Origin: Actinomycetes bacterium
Lineage (GTDB): Bacteria > Actinomycetota > Thermoleophilia > Gaiellales > Gaiellaceae
NCBI GenBank assembly: GCA_026708005.1
Contig: JAPOVR010000125.1
Coordinates: 1-64,000, forward strand
Length of the DNA: 64,000 nt
Direction: 5' to 3'
This document shows positions 7,896 to 17,284 of this stretch, in pieces. Under the pieces are notes generated by a model. It was not told the origin of the DNA. It did not search any database and worked only from the letters and a program-made list of their open reading frames with translations. The stretch's first letter is position 1; every line of letters starts with the position of its first letter. The position numbers and the translations under genes were made by a program.

Positions 7896-9743
7896 ATGAC
7901 GGACCATGAAAAGAGCCAGCAAATATACCAGCTCGGCATGCATGCAATTCGCGGCACCATGTCGCGCAAGCAGCTGCTCAAGCGGGCCGCGGTGCTTGGC
8001 ATCGTGCCGTCGGTGGTGGCGCTGCTCGCAGCGTGCGGCGGCGACAGCGTGGCACCGCCACCAGCCGAGCCCGAGGCGCCGCCTGCCGACCCCCCGGCCG
8101 ATGCACCCGAGCCAGCACCCCCGGCTGCCGCAGACATCGGCGATTCGCTGGTCATCCTCGAGACGGAGATCGCGCCCGGTCTAGACGGCGAAGGTACGTC
8201 GTTCGGCCAGATCTCGACGCAGACTGCGCTGGCGCAGCTGTACGAGCACCTTGTTCAGCCTATGCGCACCGAGGACGCCAATGGCGTCCTCGTTCCCGAG
8301 TTCGGCACATACGAGGGACGGCTCGCAGAGTCCTGGGAGCAGAACGGGCTCGAGTGGACATGGAAGCTCCGCGAAGGCGTCATCAGCGCGGCCGGGAACG
8401 AGCTCACGACGAAGGACATCGAGTACTCGCTCGCGCGCATCAAGGCGTTCAGCCCGATCCCGATCGGGTGGTTCCTGATGACGGTGGCCTCGATCATGTC
8501 ACTCGACCTGCCGAACACAGATCCCAGCGAGCGTGGACTTGCCGACGAGTTCGAGATCGTCGACGACTACACCTTCATTCTTCGCCAGATGGAGCCGAGC
8601 CCGAACCTCCTGACCGTGCTTCCGGTCGTCTCGCTCGGAATCTACGACTCGGCGAAGATGCTCGAGAACGCAACCGACGAGGACCCATTCTCACGCGACT
8701 TTGCCGATCAGGTCGACTCGGCCGGCTTCGGCGCATACTCGATCACCAACTGGGATAAGGGCGAATCCATCTCAATGACCGTAAACCCGAACTACTTCCG
8801 CGGCGAGCCCGAGTTCAAGAACCTGACCTTCCGTCGAGTGCCGCAAGCGGGCGCGCGGGTGACCGCGATCCAGAGCGGTGATGCAAACGTCACCACCGGT
8901 CTCTCACCGAAGGAGTTCCACGAGCTCGACCAGAGCGACGCCGTCGACGTGCTCGGCTGGCTCGGCAACGTGTTCGTGGCGCTCGGGCCCAACTACAAGT
9001 CCGAGCCGTGGGCCGGAGGTGGCGACCCGGATACGTCGCGGCTGCTACGCCAAGCGCTCGCCTATGCGATTCCATACGACGACATCATCGAGCAGGACTT
9101 CTTCGGGCAGGCGATCAAGTGGAACGGCCTGATCAGCTCGAAGTTCTACGGCGCCGTTGATTTCGGCGACCGCTACAGCTACGACCCCGACCGGGCGCGA
9201 GAGCTCCTCGCAGAGGCCGGCTTCCCGGAGGGGACGGGTCTCGAAGGGCCGGGCCTCACGCTCAGCTATATCGCCGAACACGCCTCGTTCATCGAGCCCG
9301 TCGCGAACCGCATCCGAACGGCGCTCGCCGACGTCGGAATCAACATCGAGCTGGACCCGCTGCCGCAGACGCAGTTCGTCGACCGCGAGACGAACCTCGA
9401 CGACATCCCCTTCTCGCTGCTCGACCAGCAGGTTGCGATCGGGCCGGATGCCGGATATCAGTCACAGCTGAACCACGTCACTCCGGACAACGGCGGCCTC
9501 GACAACTCCGTGAACTACGCCAGTGCGGAGTTCGACGCCATCTATCTCGAGCAGAAGGTCAATCCCGACGTTGAATCGCGCCTCGCGCAAATGGAAGCGA
9601 TGCAGGCGATCTTGATCGAGGACCTTCCGCGCATACCAATCCTCGAGCGCGCATCACAGATCGCCGTGACGGCTGGCATACGAGGTTGGTCGCCGAAGCC
9701 GGACGGCTCGCGTGTTGGGGAGATCTGGACGATGCATACATGA
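7896..9743 (+). CDS. ABC transporter solute-binding lipoprotein, family 5 (DppA/OppA type)
   Basis: A 615-residue extracytoplasmic binding protein. A basic SRKQLLKR stretch leads into a hydrophobic segment and the lipobox LLAAC, so it is exported and lipid-anchored. A Pro/Ala/Asp-rich linker follows before the mature domain. Family 5 signs include LAESWEQNGLEWTWKLREGV, the DIEYSLARI segment, and DPDRARELLAEAGFPEGTG. The ATG at 7896 is preferred over an upstream in-frame ATG because of the adjacent ribosome-binding site and because the signal sequence then sits near the N-terminus. It starts a four-gene operon (binding protein, two permeases, fused ATPase). The substrate may be a peptide, sugar or small amide. 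Confidence 0.9.
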   Translation: MTDHEKSQQIYQLGMHAIRGTMSRKQLLKRAAVLGIVPSVVALLAACGGDSVAPPPAEPEAPPADPPADAPEPAPPAAADIGDSLVILETEIAPGLDGEGTSFGQISTQTALAQLYEHLVQPMRTEDANGVLVPEFGTYEGRLAESWEQNGLEWTWKLREGVISAAGNELTTKDIEYSLARIKAFSPIPIGWFLMTVASIMSLDLPNTDPSERGLADEFEIVDDYTFILRQMEPSPNLLTVLPVVSLGIYDSAKMLENATDEDPFSRDFADQVDSAGFGAYSITNWDKGESISMTVNPNYFRGEPEFKNLTFRRVPQAGARVTAIQSGDANVTTGLSPKEFHELDQSDAVDVLGWLGNVFVALGPNYKSEPWAGGGDPDTSRLLRQALAYAIPYDDIIEQDFFGQAIKWNGLISSKFYGAVDFGDRYSYDPDRARELLAEAGFPEGTGLEGPGLTLSYIAEHASFIEPVANRIRTALADVGINIELDPLPQTQFVDRETNLDDIPFSLLDQQVAIGPDAGYQSQLNHVTPDNGGLDNSVNYASAEFDAIYLEQKVNPDVESRLAQMEAMQAILIEDLPRIPILERASQIAVTAGIRGWSPKPDGSRVGEIWTMHT

Positions 9744-9811
9744 CGCTGGGCGGCGTCAACCACGACATGTAGCTCGACCGGCGCAGACGGGTCAAGGCGT
9801 AGCGACACAGC

Positions 9812-10825
9812 GTGTCCGGGTTCGTCCTTAGACGGCTCCTGCTGTTTCTGCCGCAACTGCTGGCGATCGCCATCGTTGGCTTCGCGTTGCTGCGCCTTCT
9901 CCCCGTCGACCCGGTCTCGCGCATCGTCGGTTCGTTTGGCACCGACGAAGCGCGGCAGTCCGCCAAGGAGACGATCGGGCTCGATCGATCGTTCGGCGAG
10001 CAACTCGGCAGCTTCCTCGAGGGTCTGCTGACGCTCGACTTCGGTGAGTCGTTCGTCTCGGGAGACTCGGTTCGGGCCGAGCTCGGCGACCGCATTCCAG
10101 TAACGCTTCAGCTGATCGGGATCGGCTTCGTCCTCGCGCTCGTGATCGCGATCCCGCTCGGCCGCTACATCGCGTCCAAGGTCGGCGGCAGAATCGAGAA
10201 GGTCACGACCGTCTATGCTCTCTTTGCAGGAGCGCAGCCCGATTTCTGGTGGGGCTTGATCTTCCTGTTCGTGTTCTTTTTCAAGCTCGGCTGGTTCCCG
10301 GCGCCGCTCGGCCAGCTCGACCCCACGCAGATCGCTCCAGACGGGCCGACCAGATTCATCTTCATCGACACGCTGGTCCATGGTCAGTTCGACCTGTTCG
10401 TGTCGGCGTTAAAGCACTACGCCTTACCCATCATCACGCTCACGTTCGTCCTGACCGGGCCCATTCTCAAGATCATGCGGCAATCGGCGCTGGACGTGAT
10501 CTCGTCCGACTACCTCCTGTACGCAAAAGCGTCAGGCTTCACGCCGAAACGGGTGCGACGGATGACCGCGCGCAACTCGTTCGCACCCGTGGTCACGATC
10601 ACGGGCGTCCTACTGGTCTTCGCGCTCGGCGGTGCAGTCTTGATCGAGACGGTCTTCGCTTTACCAGGCCTGGGGCGGTACGCCCTCTCGCGAACGCTCG
10701 ACACCGACTTCCCCGCCATCCAGGGCGCGATCGTGTTCATGGCCGCGTTCGGCCTCACCGTGTACCTGGTGATGGACATCCTCTATGCGCTGCTCGACCC
10801 GCGCGTGCGCCACTCCCGTGACTAG
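9812..10825 (+). CDS. ABC transporter permease (DppB type)
   Basis: A 337-residue inner-membrane permease starting at GTG 9812. The N-terminal helix (FVLRRLLLFLPQLLAIAIVG) is followed by a periplasmic loop with LGLDRSFGEQLGSFLEGLLTLDFGES, then the permease core. The conserved cytoplasmic coupling region is at YLLYAKASGFTPKRVRRMTARNS. About six transmembrane segments are visible. It pairs with the next permease to form the channel and is spaced 68 nt from the binding-protein gene. Confidence 0.9.
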   Translation: MSGFVLRRLLLFLPQLLAIAIVGFALLRLLPVDPVSRIVGSFGTDEARQSAKETIGLDRSFGEQLGSFLEGLLTLDFGESFVSGDSVRAELGDRIPVTLQLIGIGFVLALVIAIPLGRYIASKVGGRIEKVTTVYALFAGAQPDFWWGLIFLFVFFFKLGWFPAPLGQLDPTQIAPDGPTRFIFIDTLVHGQFDLFVSALKHYALPIITLTFVLTGPILKIMRQSALDVISSDYLLYAKASGFTPKRVRRMTARNSFAPVVTITGVLLVFALGGAVLIETVFALPGLGRYALSRTLDTDFPAIQGAIVFMAAFGLTVYLVMDILYALLDPRVRHSRD

Positions 10826-10828
10826 CCG

Positions 10829-11716
10829 ATGAGCGCGACTGACACCCAGCCCGAGCTTGAGTTCGAAGAGGTCCTGCGACCCGCCGGCTTCGGCGCGCGC
10901 GTAAAGGAGCTCCTGCGCACGAGCTGGCTGTTCAGGATTGGCCTTGTCATCGTCGTCATCGCGGTCATCCTGGCCATCATCGGTCCCTACATCGCGCGGT
11001 TCCCGCTCGAAACGGCGACCCTCGACACGAACGAGGGGCCCAGCTCGAAGCACTGGTTCGGCACCGACTCGAACGGCTTCGACATCTTCTCGCGTGTTCT
11101 CGCTGCGCCCCGGATCGACGTCAGCATCGCCCTCGCCGCCACCGCCATCTCCCTCGCGATCGGCTCGCTGCTCGGCCTGCTGACCGGCTACTTTCGCGGC
11201 TGGGCGGGCGAGTCGGTGATGCGCGTCGTCGACACAATCCAGGCGTTCCCGCTCTTCGTGCTCGCGATCATCGTCGTGGTCATGACCGGACGCAGCATCC
11301 AGAACGTCATCATCGTGATCGCTCTGCTAAACATTCCGATCTTCCTGAGGATGATGCGGAGCCAAGTGCTCTCGCTCCGCGAGCGAACGTTCGTCGAGGC
11401 GGCACGCTCGAGCGGAAGTCGTGAGCTCAACATCGCGTTCGGCCACGTGTTACCCAATGGCCTTTCGCCCGGGCTCGCGCAGGCGCCGATAACCATGGGC
11501 TTCGCCATTCTCGTAACAGCTGGCCTGTCGTTCATCGGCGCCGGCGTCCAGCCACCCACGCCCGAGTGGGGTGCGATGATCGCAAGCGGCGCTGACACGA
11601 TCGTGATCGGTGAGTGGTGGACGTCTGTATTCCCAGGGATCGCAATCTCTCTGACGGTGTTCGGCTTCGCGGTGGTCGGTGAAGGGCTCCGAGCGATGTA
11701 CCTGCGGCAGGGCTGA
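10829..11716 (+). CDS. ABC transporter permease (DppC type)
   Basis: A 295-residue permease with a hydrophilic N-terminus, an N-terminal membrane helix (about 32-52), the KHWFGTDSNGFDIFSRVLAAPRID segment typical of DppC/OppC, and five further helices. The coupling loop is RTFVEAARSSGSRELNIAFGHVLPN. Only 3 nt separate it from the preceding stop and 3 nt from the ATPase start, so it belongs firmly to the same operon. Confidence 0.9.
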   Translation: MSATDTQPELEFEEVLRPAGFGARVKELLRTSWLFRIGLVIVVIAVILAIIGPYIARFPLETATLDTNEGPSSKHWFGTDSNGFDIFSRVLAAPRIDVSIALAATAISLAIGSLLGLLTGYFRGWAGESVMRVVDTIQAFPLFVLAIIVVVMTGRSIQNVIIVIALLNIPIFLRMMRSQVLSLRERTFVEAARSSGSRELNIAFGHVLPNGLSPGLAQAPITMGFAILVTAGLSFIGAGVQPPTPEWGAMIASGADTIVIGEWWTSVFPGIAISLTVFGFAVVGEGLRAMYLRQG

Positions 11717-11719
11717 GCG

Positions 11720-13798
11720 GTGCTCTTCGTTCGAGATCTGTCGGTCGAGTACCCGGAAATCGGTAGAACGACCTACGCGGTCAACGATGTAAGCCTCGAC
11801 GTTCCTGCTGGTTCGGTGGTGGGCCTCGTCGGCGAGAGCGGGAGCGGCAAATCGACGCTGACGCTTGCCATCCTCGGCCTCACCCGCGGACGAGGCCGAA
11901 TCGCCGCCGGGAACATCGAGTTCGACGGCGAGAACCTGCTCGAGCTCTCGGAGGACGCCTGGCGCGAGATCAGAGGTGGACAGATCGGGCTCGTTCCCCA
12001 GAATCCCCGGGGTGCGCTCGACCCGGCGGAGCGGATCGGCATGCAGATCGAGGAGTACTACCTCGCGCATCGCGACGCCACGACTGCCGAGGCGAACGCA
12101 CGAGCGCTCGAGCTGCTGACGCTCGTGGGCATCAACGACCCCGAACGGCGGCTCCGCGCCTTCCCGCACGAGCTATCCGGCGGCATGGCTCAACGTGTGC
12201 TGATCGCGATGGCGCTCTCGTGCTCGCCGAAGCTGCTGATCGCGGATGAGCCGACCAGCGGCCTCGACGTCACCATCCAGGCCGAGGTGCTCGACGACAT
12301 GCGACGCTCCGTGGAGGCCGTCGGCTCGAGCCTGCTCGTGATCACGCAGGACCTCGGCATCGTGGCGAACTACTGCGACCGCGTCTACATCATGCACGCC
12401 GGCGAGATCGCCGAGGAGGCGCCGGTCGAGCGATTCTTCGAGAACGCCACGCACCCCGCCACGATCGCGCTGCTCGCCGCACAGGACCAGCACTACGAGC
12501 ACGAGCGTGTCCGGTTGCGAGGGCTGCCAGTCAATACGCGGAACCTGCCGAGCGGCTGCTACCTCCATCGACGCTGTCAGTTCGCCGATCATGCGGCCGG
12601 CTGTCATGACGTTAGGCCGCCGCTGACGGACGTGTTGCCCGATCATCGCGTTCGCTGCCATCGTTTCCGGGAGGTCCCCGAGCTCGCCGGGCGCCGAGCC
12701 GACGTTGGGACACCTGCCGAGAGCGCCGCTCCGCCTCATGCGCGGGGCGCAGCGCCTACCAACGGCGCACTCCTGAGCGTCGAGGGGCTCGTCAAGCACT
12801 TCCCCATTCCGGGCAGCGACGCGTACGTGCAGGCATGCCAGGACGTGTCGTTCGACGTTAAGCCGGGCGAGACCCTCGGAGTCGTGGGCGAGAGCGGCAG
12901 TGGCAAGACCACCCTCGGCCGCTGCGTCCTGCGCCTGCTCGAGCCAACAGGCGGCAGGGTCGTATTCGACGGCCGAGATCTCCACGAGCTCTCCAAGGGT
13001 GAGCTGCGCCAGCTCCGCAAGGACATGCAGATCGTCTACCAGGAGCCGTTCGATTCGCTGAACCCACTGCTCTCGGTAGGCCGCCAGATCCGCGAGCCGC
13101 TCAAGCTGCACTCCGATCTCTCGCGGAGCGAGCGAAGGGAGCGCGTGCACGAACTCCTGGGTCTCGTGGGCCTCCCGAAAGCCGTCGCCGACGCCGTGCC
13201 GCAGGGGCTTTCGCCAGGGACGCTCCAGCGCTGCTCGATCGCCCGAGCGATCGCGCCCAATCCGAAGCTCATCGTGCTCGACGAGCCGACGTCGGCCTTG
13301 CCGCCGGAGGCCGAGGCGGACATCATCAGGTTGCTCAACGACCTGCAGGAGCGGCTCGGACTCTCGTACATCTTCATCTCGCACGATCTCGCTCTCGTGC
13401 GGGAGTTCTGCAACCGCGTAGTCGTCATGTACCTGAGTCAGATCGTCGAGATCGGAACCCAGGAGGAGCTCTTCGCCCGGCCGCGCCACCCGTATTCGCG
13501 AGCGCTGCTTGCGTCGGTTCTGGAACCCAATCCCCGGGCGAAACGCGACGTCGGAGCGAGAGCGGAGCGACTCGAGGGCGAGATCCCCAGCCCGATCGAC
13601 CTCCCGAGCGGGTGCTACCTCGCCTCGCGCTGCCATTTCGTGCGTGACCGCTGCCGTTCAGAGCCCCAGGAGCTGTATCCGCTGGTGCCGGGGCACGATG
13701 TGCGCTGCTGGCGCGTGAGCGAGAACGATCTGACCGAGGCAGAGATCGAAGAGTCGCGGCGCAGGGTGGCGGCGAGCGCCAACCCGGACGCGGGGTAG
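11720..13798 (+). CDS. Fused two-domain ABC transporter ATPase (DppD-DppF fusion) with one degenerate site
   Basis: A 692-residue fusion of the two ATPases. NBD1: Walker A GESGSGKS (39-46), signature ELSGGMAQR (151-159), Walker B ending ADEPTSGLD (175-183). NBD2: Walker A GESGSGKT (390-397), Walker B ending [11 protein letters not shown]. The switch residue of NBD1 is Gln210 (ITQDLG) where His is expected, while NBD2 keeps His555 (FISHDLAL). NBD2 has the altered signature LSPGT (497-501) and a D-loop of SALPPE. In the head-to-tail dimer, NBD1's catalytic side faces NBD2's signature, so all defects fall on one composite site and the other looks intact. Cys-rich peptide-transporter C-terminal segments ([16 protein letters not shown]) follow each NBD. 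Confidence 0.9.
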   Translation: MLFVRDLSVEYPEIGRTTYAVNDVSLDVPAGSVVGLVGESGSGKSTLTLAILGLTRGRGRIAAGNIEFDGENLLELSEDAWREIRGGQIGLVPQNPRGALDPAERIGMQIEEYYLAHRDATTAEANARALELLTLVGINDPERRLRAFPHELSGGMAQRVLIAMALSCSPKLLIADEPTSGLDVTIQAEVLDDMRRSVEAVGSSLLVITQDLGIVANYCDRVYIMHAGEIAEEAPVERFFENATHPATIALLAAQDQHYEHERVRLRGLPVNTRNLPSGCYLHRRCQFADHAAGCHDVRPPLTDVLPDHRVRCHRFREVPELAGRRADVGTPAESAAPPHARGAAPTNGALLSVEGLVKHFPIPGSDAYVQACQDVSFDVKPGETLGVVGESGSGKTTLGRCVLRLLEPTGGRVVFDGRDLHELSKGELRQLRKDMQIVYQEPFDSLNPLLSVGRQIREPLKLHSDLSRSERRERVHELLGLVGLPKAVADAVPQGLSPGTLQRCSIARAIAPNPKLIVLDEPTSALPPEAEADIIRLLNDLQERLGLSYIFISHDLALVREFCNRVVVMYLSQIVEIGTQEELFARPRHPYSRALLASVLEPNPRAKRDVGARAERLEGEIPSPIDLPSGCYLASRCHFVRDRCRSEPQELYPLVPGHDVRCWRVSENDLTEAEIEESRRRVAASANPDAG

Positions 13799-13827
13799 CT
13801 CGCTCCCGCTGACGCTACTCCGGGAGC

Positions 13828-14523
13828 TCACTCGAGCCGGTGGAACGGCGAGTCCTTGTCGGAGGCCTCGAGCCGACGGGCGATCCCTTCTGGAGGCATC
13901 GTCGTGACCCTGATGTGCGGCTCGGCGATCAGGAGCTCATCCCTCAGGAACATCGCGCTCCGAAGCGCGGTGATCGCCTCGAGCGTGTCACCGATGCTCA
14001 GCAAGAGTGGCGTGCTCTTGTCGATCTGCTCCCGGCGGGCGACTACCTCGGCCTCGGTGCCGATCTGCACGAGACAGCCTGCGCGTACGTCGTAGGAGAT
14101 CGCCGTTGCTCGCAGGTCGCCCGGCCCTCCCTCGGCGAACACCGGCAGCGCGAGCTGCGCAGGGCGTGGAAAGACGCGTACGCCCCGCACGCGGGCACCG
14201 TCGAGCGCCCCCTGCAGCTCAGCGACGAGACCGGCATCCTCGAGCGCGGCCGCACCCAAGACGAGCCCGATCCTCCCCTCCGAGAGCTGGTCGAGAACGC
14301 ATAGGTCTTCCGCGTCGCGCAAGGGATCGAGCGCTCGGTCGAGCTCGACCAGGATGCGCAGATCGCGCGTGCGGGCGACCGCGACGCTGCCGGCAATGAT
14401 CGGCTCGGATTCGCTGCGCAGCCAGACGAAGTCGTACAGCTTCCCCTCGATGTCAGCGACCGTCTCGGCAAGCTCTGCCGGAGGGACTCCGTTGACGTCC
14501 AGCGGACCGCACCCCAGATTCAT
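13828..14523 (-). CDS. Small divergent luciferase-like (LLM) partner protein
   Basis: A 231-residue protein starting at ATG 14523, overlapping the preceding LLM gene's stop as ATGA. It resembles a shortened LLM flavin monooxygenase: ARTRDLRILVELDRALDPLR followed by LCVLDQLSEGRIGLVLGA, the counterpart of the LD-x-L-S-x-GR-x-x-L-G-x-G strand. It lacks the usual N-terminal barrel strands and the S-E-H-H active-site region of its neighbour. Like the beta chain of bacterial luciferase it may be a non-catalytic partner, but that is inference. It is the last gene of the operon. A longer open frame upstream is antisense noise inside the LLM gene. Confidence 0.6.
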   Translation of the reverse strand: MNLGCGPLDVNGVPPAELAETVADIEGKLYDFVWLRSESEPIIAGSVAVARTRDLRILVELDRALDPLRDAEDLCVLDQLSEGRIGLVLGAAALEDAGLVAELQGALDGARVRGVRVFPRPAQLALPVFAEGGPGDLRATAISYDVRAGCLVQIGTEAEVVARREQIDKSTPLLLSIGDTLEAITALRSAMFLRDELLIAEPHIRVTTMPPEGIARRLEASDKDSPFHRLE

Positions 14524-15485
14524 GCCGCCACCCCCTGCTCGGAGATCGCCGCCAGGTGGCCCATGACGCTGTGGTCGAGTGGAACGCCACTCCACGCGAT
14601 CCGGGCGACCATCCGATCGAAGCCTCGGGCATGGATTGCCGCGAGGAAATCGGCGAAGTCCTCCGGCGTCTGGCGAAACCACTTCTCCTCGGCACTGGTT
14701 GCCTGCTGGAGCCGCTCACTCTCGGGATCCAGTAGCGGGTCGATGTCGCCCTCTCCCTCCTTCTCCCAGGTCGGGGTGTATTCCCAGCCGATGTACTGCC
14801 AGAAGGCGAAGTCGTGCGGTGCGACAGCTTCGGGCGGCGCGGAGCCGTCGTCCGAGACCCAGCACTCGCGAATCAGCGTGAGCTCATGCGCGCTCTGGGC
14901 ACGAAACTCGTCACCCCACTCGAGTGCCCTGGTCATCGGCACCGCCGAGTCGATCAGCATTGGTACGTCGAAGCGGAGCGCTCGGTCGAGCCCCGGCTCG
15001 CTCGCGGTGCAGATGATCACCTGCTCTGGCTCGAGCACCTTCAGGAGCTCCTCGAGCATTGCGTCCATCAGCTTGCCGCGGCGCCGACGCTCGACGTTCA
15101 AGCCCATGAACTCCTCGCGCCTGTAGCCGAGCGCAATACCGAGGCGAAGCCGCTCGACAAGCGAGCCGAGCGAGCGGACCTGCCGCGCCAGCCGCTCGCC
15201 GTCGGCGAGCGGCAGAAGCAGCGCCGCGGTACCGATATTCAGCGTCTCGGTCGCAGCGAGCAATGAGCCGGCGAGCACCATGAGCGACGGGCAGTAGCCG
15301 TCGGCAACGAAATGGTGCTCAGAGAGGAACACCGACTCGAGACCGAGCGCCTCCGCCCTCCTGGTGTCCACGAACGCTCGGCGGTGGCTCGCGGTCCACG
15401 TGAAGTCGCACGGCGGAGAGGTATTGAGGCTCACCAGCCCCAGCCCGAGCTTCGGGATAGGGCGTTGACCCTTCGCGCTGCTCAC
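14520..15485 (-). CDS. LLM-class flavin-dependent monooxygenase
   Basis: A 321-residue luciferase-like TIM-barrel enzyme using reduced flavin and O2. Family signs are ALGLESVFLSEHHFVADGYCPS with the catalytic-type His, the IGTAALLLPLADGERLARQVRSL strand-helix, and the RLGIALGYRREEFMGLNV segment with a flavin-binding Gly/Arg. Start is GTG 15485, overlapping the upstream stop by 4 nt (GTGA). Placed between a hydantoinase B and a diverged LLM-like protein, it probably oxidises an intermediate in the same pathway, conceivably N-heterocycle ring opening by analogy to RutA. That analogy is not proven by sequence. Confidence 0.8.
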   Translation of the reverse strand: MSSAKGQRPIPKLGLGLVSLNTSPPCDFTWTASHRRAFVDTRRAEALGLESVFLSEHHFVADGYCPSLMVLAGSLLAATETLNIGTAALLLPLADGERLARQVRSLGSLVERLRLGIALGYRREEFMGLNVERRRRGKLMDAMLEELLKVLEPEQVIICTASEPGLDRALRFDVPMLIDSAVPMTRALEWGDEFRAQSAHELTLIRECWVSDDGSAPPEAVAPHDFAFWQYIGWEYTPTWEKEGEGDIDPLLDPESERLQQATSAEEKWFRQTPEDFADFLAAIHARGFDRMVARIAWSGVPLDHSVMGHLAAISEQGVAA

Positions 15486-17284
15486 ACCAGTTCTCCTTTC
15501 TTGTCGCGCTCGTCGCGCAGCCGGGCACGCGCTTCCTGTGTGGCTGGCACATCGACCGCGAGCGACTCGTCGAGCGCTTGGCCGGCGAACACGACGCCAT
15601 ATATATCGCGCGCTCGCTCCGGACTGATCCAGCAGCGCAGAACGTCACGGCGCGCGAGCTCCGGGTCGCGATCGAGCGGGTCACCGTAGCCCCCGCCACC
15701 GCTCTGGAGCCCGACGATTCCCTCACCCACCGCCAGCACGGGCGCGCCCTCGGCGGCCATGTTCTCCTCGGAGCCGTCGGCGTGCAGGCGGATCGCGCCC
15801 GCCGGAGCCGCCGAGCCGCCACCCCGCACGCCGGCCGGCGGGTGGAAGTGCCCGTCCCCCTGGTAGATCGCGGTCATCTCGGTGTCAACTGGCCGATACG
15901 CCATACGCAGACCCGAGGCGCCACGCTGTCTCCCTGCCCCCTCGGAGTCGATCCAGACCCGTACATCGTCGAAGCGGATCGGGTACTTCTCCTCGAGGAC
16001 CTCGATGCTCTCCCGGTAGACGAGCCCAGCAGCGACTGACTGAACGTAGGTAAGCCAACCGTCGCTACTCGCCCCGGCCGGGCCGCCCCCGCCTCCACCC
16101 ACGAGTTGGTTGATGAACGGCGCGTCGTCGCGCCTGGGGTCGGTCCCGGAGATCACCGCGTATCCGGGCGCCGAGCCCACGTTGCCTTCGGCGAGGCCGA
16201 ATCCCTCGCCGAGCTCTGCGAACGCAGCCTGAATGAGGTTGACCATCCGCTCGGCCACGTTGGTCGTCGCGACGGAGCACGAAGCCGGAAAGCGCGGCCC
16301 GCCCACGATGCAGTTCTCTCTGAGCTGTATCCGGATCCGCCGGAAGCTGCCGTCGTTGTGGGGAAGGGACGGATCGAGGCAGTTGAAGACGCCGAGGAGC
16401 ACGCTGGCGACAGCCGTTGCCCGTGACAGGTTGAGGCCTGCGGGAACGCAATCTGGATTGTCTGTCACGTCTACGTCGATGAAGCCTCCGTTTGGATCGA
16501 TGTCGATCACCGCCTGAAGAGGAATCCCCTCCGGCACGACATCGATCGGGTCATGTGTTCCGCGGCCGATGATGCGGCGCTTTGGCAACTCGGAGATAGC
16601 CGCGACGACCCGACGCTCCGAGTACGCAAACCACTCGTCAACGAACCAGCGAATCGTCTCGAGCCCATGAGTCGCGACAAGCTCCCGAACGCGACGCTCG
16701 CCGATCCGGGCGGCGCCGAGAATCGCGAGGAAGTCTCCGTACCACTGATCCGACACGCGTATCCGTCGGCGACACATGCGGACGATGTCGTCGATCTCCC
16801 GATATTCGCGTTGGACGCGCACGCACGGGAAGTTCAATGCCCCCTCTTCGTAGATATCCCGTGCAGTGATCGAGTAGGTCGTCGGCAGAGCGTTCCCGCA
16901 GTCAGCCTGATGGGCCTTCACCACTGCTGTGAAGACATGCTCGTCGTCGACGAAGATCGGAACGAGGATGGCGTGATCCGCCGAGTGGCTGTTGCCCAGG
17001 TACGGATCGTTGTGAAGGAACGCATCGCCAAGCGCCAAGTCGGGATGAAGCTCGCTCATCGACTGGGCGAGAAAGTCCATGCCCCCGACATGGATGGGGA
17101 GACCCTCGGCCCAGGCCAGCAGCCGACCGTCTCCCGTCACGAGACCACAAGAGAAGTCCCGGCCCATGTTCAAGACGGCCGAGCGGCCGGAGCGGAAGAC
17201 GGTGTTCTCCATCTCGCGCACGATCGTGTCGACGCGGTTGGCAAGCACCGCAAGCGTCGTCATGTCTCGGGTTACGGCGCTCAT
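15482..17284 (-). CDS. Hydantoinase/oxoprolinase B-type subunit (HyuB family)
   Basis: A 600-residue HyuB-family subunit, the partner of the A subunit upstream (4-nt overlap). The N-terminus TREMENTVFRS-like region (VREMENTVFRSGRS) is followed by FSCGLVTGDGRLLAWAEGLPIH and the family block GDAFLHNDPYLGNSHSADHAI. The C-terminal part is rich in Gly (QLVGGGGGGPAGASSDG), as in ATP-dependent N-methylhydantoinases. Together A and B open cyclic amides (hydantoins, 5-oxoproline, related lactams) with ATP. Length is normal. Confidence 0.88.
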   Translation of the reverse strand: MSAVTRDMTTLAVLANRVDTIVREMENTVFRSGRSAVLNMGRDFSCGLVTGDGRLLAWAEGLPIHVGGMDFLAQSMSELHPDLALGDAFLHNDPYLGNSHSADHAILVPIFVDDEHVFTAVVKAHQADCGNALPTTYSITARDIYEEGALNFPCVRVQREYREIDDIVRMCRRRIRVSDQWYGDFLAILGAARIGERRVRELVATHGLETIRWFVDEWFAYSERRVVAAISELPKRRIIGRGTHDPIDVVPEGIPLQAVIDIDPNGGFIDVDVTDNPDCVPAGLNLSRATAVASVLLGVFNCLDPSLPHNDGSFRRIRIQLRENCIVGGPRFPASCSVATTNVAERMVNLIQAAFAELGEGFGLAEGNVGSAPGYAVISGTDPRRDDAPFINQLVGGGGGGPAGASSDGWLTYVQSVAAGLVYRESIEVLEEKYPIRFDDVRVWIDSEGAGRQRGASGLRMAYRPVDTEMTAIYQGDGHFHPPAGVRGGGSAAPAGAIRLHADGSEENMAAEGAPVLAVGEGIVGLQSGGGGYGDPLDRDPELARRDVLRCWISPERARDIYGVVFAGQALDESLAVDVPATQEARARLRDERDKKGELV

